From NCBI GenBank assembly GCA_019022495.1, contig JAFEKR010000098.1:1-60238 (forward strand): DNA of 60,238 nucleotides, read 5' to 3'. A model generated the notes under the pieces. The model saw only the letters and a list, made by a program, of their open reading frames with translations. It ran no database searches and was not told where the DNA came from. Every line of letters begins with the position of its first letter. The first letter of the stretch is position 1. The DNA is from Epichloe hybrida. Taxonomy: Eukaryota; Ascomycota; Sordariomycetes; Hypocreales; Clavicipitaceae. Shown here piece by piece: positions 47,109-57,533 of the stretch. Both the position numbers and the translations under genes were made by a program.

Positions 47109-48723
47109 ATGTCGTACGCCCACACGGGGCCCCCCACCGCCTTCAATGGCACAGATGATGAGTATGGCGGTGATTCAAGTAGGTTGCTTCGCTCGTTGAA
47201 ATGAGAGACGGGACACAGATTGCTGACTGACACCTGGCCCAAAAGGAACGGAAAACCTGAATCAATGGTACCAAGCCGGTGACCAGGCCTTCGTCCTCCT
47301 CTCGGCCTGCCTCGTCCTCCTCATGGTGCCCGGAATCGCCTTCCTCTACTCGGGCCTGGCGCGGAGGAAATCGGCCCTCTCGATGCTCTGGGTCGTCATG
47401 ATGTCCTTCAGCGTCGTCGTCTTCCAGTGGTACTTCTGGGGCTACTCCCTCGCCTTTGGCCAGACGTCGGGCAACGGCTACATCGGCGACCTCAAGCACT
47501 TTGGCCTCATCAAGGTCTGGGCTCGCCCCTCGGTCGGCTCGCCGCTGATCCCCGCGCTGCTCTACTCCTTCTACCAGATGATGTTCTGCGCCGTCACCGC
47601 CGCCCTCACCGTCGGCGCCGTCGCCGAGCGCGGCCGCGTCATCCCCAGCATGGTCTTCACCTTCTTCTGGGCCACGCTCGTCTACTGCCCCCTCGCGTAC
47701 TGGGTCTGGAACGCCAACGGCTGGGCCTTCAAGAGCGGCGTCCTCGACTACGCCGGCGGCGTGCCCGTCGAGATCGGCTCCGGCATGTCGGCGCTGGCCT
47801 ACTCGTGGGTCCTCGGCCGCCGCAACGAGAAGATGATGATGAACTTCCGCCCGCACAACATCTCCCTCATCACCCTCGGCACCGTCTTCCTCTGGTTCGG
47901 CTGGCTCGGCTTCAACGGCGGCTCCGCCTTTGGCGCCAACCTCCGCGCCGTCATGGCCTGCTGGAACTCGTGCCTCACCGCCATGTTCGCCGCCATGACC
48001 TGGTGCCTCCTCGACTTCAGGCTGGCCAGGAAGTGGTCCATGGTCGGCTGGTGCTCCGGCACCATCTCGGGCCTCGTCGCCGCCACGCCCGCCTCGGGCT
48101 TCATCGACCCCTGGGCCAGCATCGCCCTCGGCGTCGTCGCCGGCGTGTGCTGCAACTTCGGCACCAAGATCAAGTTCCTCGTCCGCATCGACGACTCCCT
48201 CGACGTCTTTGCCGAGCACGGCATCGGCGGCGTCGTCGGCCTCGTCTTCAACGCCTTCTTCGCCACCGGCAAGGTCATCGGCCTCGACGGCGTCAACGTC
48301 GGCGCCAAGGGCGGCTTCATCGACGGCAACTACCGCGTCATCGGCTGGCAGCTGGCCGCCATCGCCGCCGCCTCCGCCTACGCCTTCGTCATGTCCGCCG
48401 TCATCGCCAAGCTCGTCGATCTCGTCCCCGGCCTGAAGCTCCGCGCCAGCGAGGAGGCCGAGCTCCTGGGCATGGACGACTCGGAGCACTCCGAGTTCAG
48501 CTACGACTACGTCGAGGTGCGCCGCGACTTCCTCGCCTGGAGCCCGCCCAGCGGGGAGCCCTCCCGCCACCTCCCCATCGAGCCTCAACACGGCATCCAG
48601 GAACACGCCTGCATGGTTCGACCGGCCAGCACGTCCGACGGCTCGGCGGAGAACAAGTCGCCCGCGTCGTCGGTCCAGGACCACCCCGAAGGCCACCGTG
48701 CTGATAATGAGAAGCGCGATTAG
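47109..48723 (+). CDS. Mep1/Mep3-type ammonium transporter
   Basis: This plasma-membrane Amt/Mep/Rh protein takes up ammonium. The model is 47109-47178 and 47246-48723, 515 residues; the 67-bp intron joins GDS to RTENLNQWYQAGDQAF in phase. About eleven hydrophobic helices follow, with family blocks MVPGIAFLYSGLARRKSAL, FYQMMFCAVTAALTVGAVAERGR and FFWATLVYCPLAYWVWNANGW. The first of the twin pore histidines is replaced by Glu (YAGGVPVEIGSG), as known for yeast Mep1/Mep3; Mep2 sensors keep His. The second His is kept (FAEHGIGGVVGL). The cytosolic tail is long and ends NEKRD. Codons are extremely C-ending, implying high expression and producing long false ORFs in other frames. A GATA-site cluster lies upstream. 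Confidence 0.94.
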
Positions 48724-49423
48724 AGAGAGAGAAACAGAGAGAGAGAGAGAGAGAGAGATGGGGTTTGGTTTCGTCTGCAACATCACAGCAGCGACAACTT
48801 TTTTTTCTTTTATCCACTACTTGATTCCATGGGGGGTTTCACAGCCGGCGTTGGGAGAGAGAGCACGATTGGGTATTTGTACCCTCTTTTTGGGGTTCCT
48901 TTTTCCATGGTTTTTTTTTCCATTTCCCTTTCCCCCCTTTCGGCATGTAGAAATTATGCCTCACGTTATTTATAGACGGGAAACATAACGCCGGTGTGCG
49001 TATGTATGCATGGGGTTTTTTTCTCCTCTTCGTATCCTCAATCGTATACTGAGTCACCCCTGCGCAATACGTGCCCTGATGATGATGGTGATGTGTCCCT
49101 TCCCACAATCATCCTTTGGTTGATGGAAATTTTATCTTCTCTGGTCAGACTGCCTGGGCAATGAATATCAGAAAGAATAGCCTGGGTCTCCTGCCAGAGT
49201 TGCAATGCCCACGACGGAAAGTGTCCCTTTTGAACAAGATCAGACGCAAAAGCTATTGTTTACGAGCGCCGTTGGGTGTGTGTGTGTGTGTGTGTGTGTG
49301 TGACGCTCCCCGGAGGCGTCTCCAAATGTATTTCTTCATTCAATCACTGGCATTCGCGAGCAACATCCTATCCTTCAACAAGTCACACTATACATCACGT
49401 ATCCGCAAGATCTTCACAGTAAA
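48724..49423. other. intergenic between convergent genes
   Basis: No gene is seen. It contains a (GA)n run right after the transporter stop (48722-48759), T-rich stretches and a (GT)n microsatellite (49276-49302). Confidence 0.55.
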
Positions 49424-51566
49424 TCAGGGCGGAGCACCATCCGTCACTTCACCATACTTCACGGCAGGATAATCTCCGAAGCAAGCATGATCGTACTGTG
49501 CTTTTCCGGCCATGCCTTCCTGGATCTTGATGAAAGTGTCCAATTCACACCACCCGTCCCGTCGCTCAGCATCACATTCGGCGAAGCTCTTGCCCAAGGG
49601 AAGAGTGCGCTGATTCAGGATGAAGTGGACGTACTTGGTCTCACCACCCTGCAGGTATCCGTCACGATGTGGTGATAGTGGCTTAGGCGTCTTAATAACT
49701 TCCATGTCTAGTCGTGCGCCAAAAGGAGTCACGTGTGACACAGTGAAGTTGTGGTCACCAGGATGTCTTTCCGCAGGCAAATCCTCAGCAAATTGAGTAA
49801 TGCCGAATGCTGTCAAGATGGACACAATATTGGTATCGTGAGAAAAGTCAAAGTATAGACTTTGATTCAAGGGAAAGGTCTCCGTGTTGTTGTCGAGAGT
49901 GATATTGATCTGCGATCCCGAATAACCGAGGGTGTGGTTTTTCAATCGCGCCATGATTTCTTGCTGATAGCCAATACCAACGGCTCTCTGTGTCTCGTCA
50001 GTAAGAGTCGAGCGGAACCGCTATTCCACGGGGCAGCAAAGTACTCACGCCAGTGGGACTGTGAAATCCACTTGTGGAGGAAAAGGACAAGTCAATAGAA
50101 TATCCAAAATCTCGCCACTCCTGGTAAGTGAAGAGGTCGCAAAACTTGCTGAAGCCATAAGCAACAGTCTCATATGGACACATGGACTGCGCCGCATAAA
50201 CATCCTCGATTGTCCATGTGAAGCCCTCGGTCATGGCCTGAAATCTCTTCTGCGCTGCGCCGGCGGCGAGGTAAGCGTGTTGCCAAAGCCTGCAGTCTAT
50301 GCCGGTTTGGAAGACTTTCTTCCACTTACCTTCTTGAAGATATCTGTGCTGCCACGTTTTCGGGGCCTCGTTGCCCGGTGTTTTGGTGTTTGCATTGGGG
50401 CAATTCAGATACCCCGCTAGCGAATTGTTGAATCCTCTCTCCTCTATTATAACCTCGATGGTCGCATTGTTGGGCCTTGTCACGGTCAACATGGCAACCC
50501 ACGGGAAGGACACTGCGTGCTCACCATTCCAGGCCGAAGAAACCAGCCAACCAGTTTTCCGCAGACTCGATCATCCTGTCTTGCGTCTTGATCGAGAGTC
50601 TCTCATTAGCACAGTCGTGTGCTTCGAAAGATGGGTCACTTGCTTACAGTTGTCCGAACAATGATCTTGCTCTGGGGATCATACAGGCCACCATACATGT
50701 AGCTATGCAAGACACCTTCCCAGTGAAAAGAGGTAAGCTGGGATGTTGCAACTGGCTGAAAGCCTGGGAGGACATCACACACCTGAGTCGAATAGTTCTT
50801 GGCGGCCTTTGGGTACAAGAATCTCAGCACCGAGTTGATATTTCCAGTCGTGGAGGAAGGTTAAGTATCCTCGAGGTTTGAATGAGCTGGAAGCATTCGC
50901 CAGCTTTTCTCCCAATGCGGCAACGTTGGAACCTGAGGTAGGGTATCGGGCTCCATGTCTGGAGAGCATCTGAAGTTGAAGAATTTCCGCACCAGGAGGC
51001 AGAGGAAATTCGTTCGCACCAAAGCCCGGAGAGGGCACATAAGGTGACAGGTAGCCCATCATTTTGAAGATGCTCTCATTGCCGCTCGCCATTCCTTCGA
51101 TCGGCAGCGATGTCTGCAGAGGTTCATTAGGCACGTAGGTAGCTGTTGGATCGAACATCCTCGTCTGTGCCATGAACGCAGCGGGCCCTGTGGCTGTTGG
51201 GCCAGGCCATAGTTCCGGAGATGTCTGAAAGTACTGCGGTATATCTTTCGGTCGGCAGGAGCATGAATCATCGTTCCTCTCCCATCTGAACGATAAGGGA
51301 AGAGAGAGGAAGACGAGGGCACCAACTAGCAGAACGACCAGAGCGGAAAGCACATACGTCGCCACACGCCATTGCCTCTCGGCTTTGGAGGGGTGTGGAC
51401 GGGCGAAGAGGGATGTAGCCAGAGCCGGTGTCTGCTCTGTTGCCGCTGTGTAGTCCTGCGCCGCGTCCCCAACGTGTCCCGGATCATGATCGTCATCCTG
51501 ATGTACAGGCTGATAACCCACGGATTGCGCTCGCGGTTTACTCCCCTGTGTTGTTGAAGAAGCCAT
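49424..51566 (-). CDS. membrane-anchored histidine acid phosphatase
   Basis: The protein belongs to the branch-2 histidine phosphatases (acid phosphatase/phytase type), which hydrolyse phosphomonoesters through a phospho-histidine. The model is complement(49424-49987, 50049-50254, 50330-50475, 50525-50586, 50648-50715, 50783-51566), 609 residues, five introns in phase. Residues 1-65 are hydrophilic, then comes a single helix (VATYVLSALVVLLVGALVFLSLPL), suggesting a type II membrane protein with the enzyme outside. The catalytic motif LSRHGARYPT is intact, and near the end FDFSHDTNIVSIL provides the proton-donor region as HD. Cysteines fit disulfides of the family, and several N-x-S/T sites are present. 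The substrate (phytate or other esters) cannot be decided. The 49-bp third intron is short but acceptable. Confidence 0.87.
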
Positions 51567-52993
51567 CAAACAATGCGAGGTGACAGCTTGCGTTACTGGC
51601 GATGCTGGCGATGCCCACTAACGAGCGTGCGAAGTCCAGTCCAGGATCCGTCAGGCTCCAGAACCAGAGCAACCCACGAACCTGTCTGGGAGTGTCAGGG
51701 GGCTCGGGGCAATCAACTTCTCAGCTCGCAAGCTTATTAGTCAAGGTACCAAGGGGACGAGGGGACGAGGGGACGAGGGGACGAGGGGACGGGTGTTCTC
51801 GGCGTGTCCACGGCATGCGAGACGGCGTACGGAGTGGTCGCACCCGACAAGTTGTCACAGTAAGCCTGGCAAAGTCTTTAGAATCTCTTCTAGGGTGGTC
51901 TAGAGAGATTCTTGGCGCAGGCGACCGTTCATGTTTGATGTTTGTTGTCTGATGATGTTTGATGAAGACGGGCAGACTGCAAGCAAGTGCAGAGGGATAC
52001 CCATCAAGGTACAGACCCACTGTAGGTACGTACCTGGCAGGTTGTGATTGGAGTGTCACTCTCGGCAATTCCCAATTGCCTGGTAAAAATATAAAATAAA
52101 ATGGGTCTGGGTCATTGGGGACCTGGTTTCACCGCAACGATGTTAATGTGATATTGCTCATTTATCTCACAAACAACAGCCTCATTTCCACGCTCCACGC
52201 TCCACGCTCCACACTCCACGCTCATAAGTACGCGCAAAGTTTCCGACTTGTTGGATCGCGAGCCAGGAGCCCAGGAGCCCAGGAGCCCAGGAGCCCAGGG
52301 GCGTCATTGCCCTCGACACAAGACCCTGTCGAAAGGCTCAATATTCCACAGCCATTCGAAGCGTTGCCGTACACCTGACTGCACGGACATGTACGGATTA
52401 CTCCGTACTATGTGGCAAGAAAAACTGCAGAAAGCATCGTCTTTATTTGCACGTCAGCCACCAGTTACTAGAACACGCCACCTGTAATACTTGGTACCAG
52501 ACCAGTTACCCACGCGCCACTGACTACATATACCAAGTAGATACGCAGTGCTCCGAGCGGTAGGCGCGCACACTTCTTAGTTTATCCCGGCATACGACGA
52601 ACAAGCTGTATCTATTGTTGGCCTGTTGCCAGGTTGATCGAATCTAATGCTGATGTTGCTGGAAATTCCAACTGAATGATGGGGAAGGGAGGAAGGAGCA
52701 TTGGGGGAAATGACTTTTGTAGGGGGAAAGAACAAAAGGAAGTGGTGGAGAAAAAGACACAAAGACACAAAGACACAACTCTCTTCTCTTCTTCAAACCA
52801 CAACGCCGCCAGGTAAAAACACACTTTTAGCGACCAGACCCTTCTATGCCATCTTGCGCCAACTTATGCCAGTCCACGTTTGACAAACGCTCACCAAGGA
52901 TGATGCACCAAACTTATGCTCCCGGGATGCCCATGTCCCCCCTGTGTGATGCGGAAAGTGCAGTGCGTGCTAAAATCTCGAGGTATTGGTACC
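51567..52993. other. intergenic with short tandem repeats
   Basis: No gene is seen. It contains GGGGACGA units (51749-51790), CTCCACG units (52190-52221), CAGGAGCC units (52264-52301) and a TACGGAGTA motif (about 52392). Confidence 0.5.
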
Positions 52994-54439
52994 TCAGTTG
53001 GATTGCGATCGCAAAGGAAAGTAGCCATCCGGCATCGGCTCGAGATGCCATACCCGGCTTAGTGCTGGGTTGAAGGCCTCAGTCCATTCGTGGCTCAAGT
53101 CTTCAGGAATGCTCCAGCCCACGGTGTCGTCTCGAAGTCGCATTCGCACCAAATGGCGTTTTTCCATGAAGGAATTGCCATTGACGAAGCCTTCACGTCG
53201 ATGAAGAACAGCCAGATTGTTGATGAAATGAATGTCTCCGGCTTGAGTTTGAATTTCCAGTCGGGTTGCTTCCGCAATGGCTTCGATGGCGTCCAATGCT
53301 TCGATTTGGATCGTGCTCAGCTTGGGCAGATTGGCTGGTCGAGGGTGGCTTGCACTACCCAACAAGGCGGCCCTGCCAAAGTTGGCAATGATCTTGCCGT
53401 CGTGGTAAAACAAAACAGGTCGGCAATGGAAACGCGGCCTGTCAGAAGTCAGCTCCGAGCAAGCTTTCTTTTTTTTTTTTTTTTTTGTGTGTCATCCTTT
53501 GTCAACACGGGTGGCCTAACGTGGCCCGGGGGCAACTCACAAGGCAAAGGGCCAGTCAGACCGCGCAAGCACACGAACTAGATCAGGGCGTGAGGCTGCA
53601 AGGGCATTGTAAACCGTATACGAAGATGCGATGATGCACTTGCCACCAGTGACGGCAGTTTTTCTGGTGAGCCAGCTCACAACGTCGCCCGCTTCTTCGT
53701 TGTGGAAGGTCTAGAAAGTACAGTCAGCGGAGTGGCACACGTCGGACGCAGGCATGCTCAAAATGCATCATCCTCTTACAATGGGCGAAGTTGAGTGACG
53801 ATGGTGCGAAGCCTTCATCTTGGTCGAGGCATCTGCGATGATATGAACTGAGAATCACGTCAACATGTGTACCGTCCGCATTGGCTTATTTCAAGAGGGA
53901 GCCGGGCACTGCTCACCCAGCATGTTTCCTTTCTTATCCTGCCTTCCATGCACATTGGCGATGTAGTGCTGCAGGCCGAGGTAGATGGTAGTCAGGTCCT
54001 CGACTGAATATCGCTGCGGGTTCAACCCGCGAATGAGCCCGAACCCTTTTCCAGAATGGATTTCATCGCGAAGGTGATTGAACTCTCTGTCAAGAGTTGG
54101 AAGTGGGAAATTCTGTCTGCAGACGAGGTCGCCGTCTAGGCCAAGTTCTGCTCATCTATATAAGTGAACGTCACCTGCTATGCCATAGCTGGGGTGAGAA
54201 GACTCATTCTTGAAATTCTGAAGAGCGAATTCAATCTCTCGCACATGATTTTCAGTCAAGCGAAGCACATATTCTGAATCGCGCTTGAACTGAAGCCCAG
54301 ACCAAGCCAAAGGAGAGTCGAGTACAGCAGGAAACCCTCTGGGAAGACTGGAGATTTCTTTCAAAGCCTTCGGGAAGGCCGGAGGCTGGAGCACGGCCGC
54401 TTGTGGTCCACAAACAGGTCCGAATCCTTCAGATGCCAT
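52994..54439 (-). CDS. TauD/TfdA-family dioxygenase with abnormal intron 1
   Basis: This is a Fe(II)/2-oxoglutarate dioxygenase of the TauD/TfdA superfamily, probably cytosolic; the substrate is unknown. Exons are complement(52994-53438, 53541-53710, 53780-53847, 53917-54147, and a first exon ending at 54208 or 54175 and starting at 54439). Blocks include LGLDGDLVCRQNFPLPTLDREF, GKGFGLIRGLNPQRYSVEDL, a metal site FHNEEAGD (HxE form), the distal His in FINNLAVLHRREGF and the 2-oxoglutarate Arg in RHLVRMRLRD. Introns 2-4 (69, 69, 102 bp) are normal. Intron 1 is not: the only GT donor in phase leaves 27 bp, too short to splice, while a 60-bp intron matching the family would have to start with AT (ATGAGT) instead of GT. 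Without splicing the frame meets TGA. The start MASEGFGPV is the first ATG. Confidence 0.75.
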
Positions 54440-57400
54440 GGTATTTCGTATTGCGCTCTCAAATGCTGTGGACGTTAGCAATCAAAGTCGAGAATCACAA
54501 TGTCTTGTGTAACTGCTTGGCCCTGCACAAAGGCACGCTTACCGAAACTCTTCAAGATTCCTCAACGCTCGGGGTGTGTCCTTGGCTTATCTCGACGATG
54601 AGAAGATTCAGAGAAGAAGACGAAGCAAGACGAAGACGACGTAAACGTAAAAAGGAAAAGACACAAGGCTTCAAAGCAGCTGAAATGGTTGCAAAGACGT
54701 GAGACTTGGAGAGCAGGACGGGCGTATAAATATATATATATATACACACATGTATATACTCAATAGAATCACGCCAGATGTTTCAACAATGTCTCCTATC
54801 TCTTTTCTCCTGGACAAGCTCGCAACCACTCCATGTTTGCTCAACATGATTCGAATACCCTGGGTAGCAAGAGCAGTCCGATCTCATCGGGTGGTGACAG
54901 ACGGATGGCAACATGGCTTCTGAATGTATGCAGAAGACGGGTGACTGCCGGGGGCGAGCCGAGCCCGTCGTTCTTTGCCGCGCCGTGGCTCACGATGCCG
55001 TCCCGAGTCTGGCCGCCTGATGCACCATCCATGAGTCCAATGCTGAACAGACCTGGTTCATTCAAGAACAGGGGAAGAAAGCTGGCTATCGTGATGGGAG
55101 CCAAGGTATTATCACCAAGGCACTGGGTGCACTAAGTACTAGGAGAGGAGAGGCGAGGCGACGAAAGGAGAGGCGAGGCGAGGCGAGGAGAAGAGAGGCG
55201 AGGCAAGGAGAAGGCGAGGAGAGGAGAGGAGAGGAGAGTGGCAACTACGAAGGCGTGCGTTTGCTTGTGTGTTTTGGGGGTGGGGGGGGGGGGGGGTCAT
55301 GATTGGGTGCCTTTCTTTAGCCACACCCATGTTAAACCGAGTTGGCCTCTGCGACTCGTTCTTCTTCTCGAAGACGCAGGCCAGGACACGTTGACGCATC
55401 CAGCGGAGTGATTTTCAAGTTGATCAACCAGACGACCAGGGCATTGGGTGCTTGCTGCTACAGTGGGTCACAGGGTTCTATAGCCCACGCAGCACCATTT
55501 ATACCCGCTACCAGTCTCCAGAACACCGACAGCAAGCCCCTGCCACTGCAAAGCGGCCCAGAAGGAAGGCTGAAGCAAGCCAAGATAAGTGGGGCCACCT
55601 ACAGCGGGCGGCTCCTGCTCCGACAGAGTTGGACGGATTCGATCTGAGACGGCAAAATCCGATTCAGCGCCGGCGCCCGCTGTGGATCACCCGTCCCAAA
55701 CCAAGATGGCGGGTTTTTAATCTTATTTTCACAACGACTCGGCCCAGCCCACTTCGCACAAGAAAGGGGGGGGGGGGGCAATACATGGAAAATTTACTCT
55801 TTTGCAACAAACAGTCCAGGAAAGGGGATTGGGCCCCCGGGGGGTCTTCCCAACCTTGTTCCAGCGGGAATGGATTGGTCCGGCCGGTAAGCAACGCGCT
55901 ACGCTACGTCCAAGCGTCGCGCCGCTGCCGCGCCTCGGGAATTGTTCAGACAAAGTCGAAGCATCAACGTGCTCTCTCTCTCTCTCTGCTTTGCATCCTT
56001 CGCCCGAGGGAATTTCCAAGGATATGAGATCCGTTGGATTGCTTTCTGGTCCCTCATTAGGTGGTGGTGGTGTGAGCGAGCCTTTCAGCTTCAAAGTAGA
56101 CGACACGCACAGCACAGAACAAACTTACTTGGGCAGAGAAGCCGTGCGTTACGTGATAAGCCGATGTGGCTCGGAGTAGACCAACCACAGATTGATTCGT
56201 GCGTGCGCCTGCGACGCAAGGCCCGACGCATGAGCCCCATGTACAACATGCCCCTTGACTTGTTTGAGGGGGAAAAGAAAAGAAAAGAAAAGAAAAGAAA
56301 AGGAAGAAAATAATGCAGGGCATTGAATTGAACTGGATTGGATTCAAAAGGGGGGAGGAGAGAAAAAGGGACCCGAACCCAACCCCGTCCTGAGTCCAGA
56401 CCGATTCAGATCGGAACACAAGTCACGGAACAGGGATCATGAATCCGTGGAGTTCCAGTGTGTCGGGATACTGTACAATAATCCGTACACCCCTTGAATT
56501 GTTTTGCAAGTCTTCCGTACGTGACAGGGGGGATTAAGCGAATCATATTGGCAGGGAAATAAGAGTGACAGGGGCTGGGATGAAAAAGGTACATTTTATT
56601 ACTAGGAACCTATATAGAAATAATCCGTAGATGTATTATATTCACGAAAATGGCAAAATGTACTCTATGTATTTCCCTTGTAGCTCTTCAAACATACATA
56701 GTATTACTTATAGCTAGCATGTGAATTTGTAAAATAATTCGGGAGGGGTATTGTACGGTATCAGCATGGCAGGGCCGCCGGGTCGCAGCTGGGCCCAGGA
56801 ACCGACCTCGACGTGTGGCGGCCAGGTTTAGGTTCGCCGGGAAGCGACTATTATGAATAACTGGCTTGACAGAAGTGAAATTAAAGAAATCAAAAAAGAC
56901 GGCCCACGGGCAGCCGTTCGGACGGTGAAATCGAGTCAGGCGGGGACGGGGGACGGGGGAGGAGAGGGAAGAAGAAGTTCCCTCGGGAAGGAAAAGAGAA
57001 GGAAAGATATTACTTTAGGTCATAGTTGAGAAACTCAGCTCGGACTGCTACCAAGTTCTGACTCATTTCGTCCACGGCAGGTTGCCGCCTCTCTGTACCA
57101 GTATTATTGTGTCTTCGCTTTACATTGATTGCAACTTCCGAGGCCACAGGGCCGCCACTGGACCGCCCATATCTGCCAGCTCAATGTCTACCTGAAAGCA
57201 AAGCGACATCAGCCCGCTCGCTCCGTCGTGGTGAAACCTCCAAAGAAGAGAGCAACTGGCTTGGCTTCCGCTATTTTTCTTTCCCACTTTGGGTTGCTGC
57301 AACTGTCCTTCCCATAGCCACATAGTCCTTCGTCTTCGGGACTCGATTAATCGATCAACAGTTGCGTCTACCCACCCACCAATGCCGAAACGAAACCATG

Positions 57401-57533
57401 TCAAGTGAAAAGCAGCATGAAATAGAACATGCAACAGATGGACAGATTGTGCTCACCTCTCGGTTCTGTCCAGGCGATGGACCCCCCTCTCACCGCCTCG
57501 GGCCTCGGCTGGCCAATACAATAAAGAAACAAG
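54440..57533. other. 3.1-kb interval without a recognisable gene
   Basis: I find no supportable gene. It holds a (TA)n stretch (54729-54745), a GAGGC/GGAGA array (55141-55240), G runs (55274-55298 and 55767-55779), an (AAAAG)n tract (56272-56302), TCCGTAC motif copies (about 56484, 56515) and an AT-rich part (56580-56730). Confidence 0.5.
55141..55240. repeat. purine-rich tandem repeat
   Basis: One hundred bases are made of GGAGA and GGCGA words (AGGCGAGGCGAGGC and GGAGAGGAGAGGAG) with strong strand asymmetry. No gene is associated. Confidence 0.85.

Noticed and set aside
47143..48786. 547-codon minus-strand ORF and a 425-codon plus-strand frame over the ammonium transporter
   Set aside because: Both are shadows caused by extreme C-ending codons. 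Their translations are low-complexity (Ala/Gly/Asp/Glu or Arg/Leu/Pro/His) while the transporter frame matches a known family throughout.
54148..54174. 27-bp intron in the TauD-family gene
   Set aside because: The ends are GT...AG and the phase fits, but the length is well below what ascomycete spliceosomes handle; kept only as an alternative.
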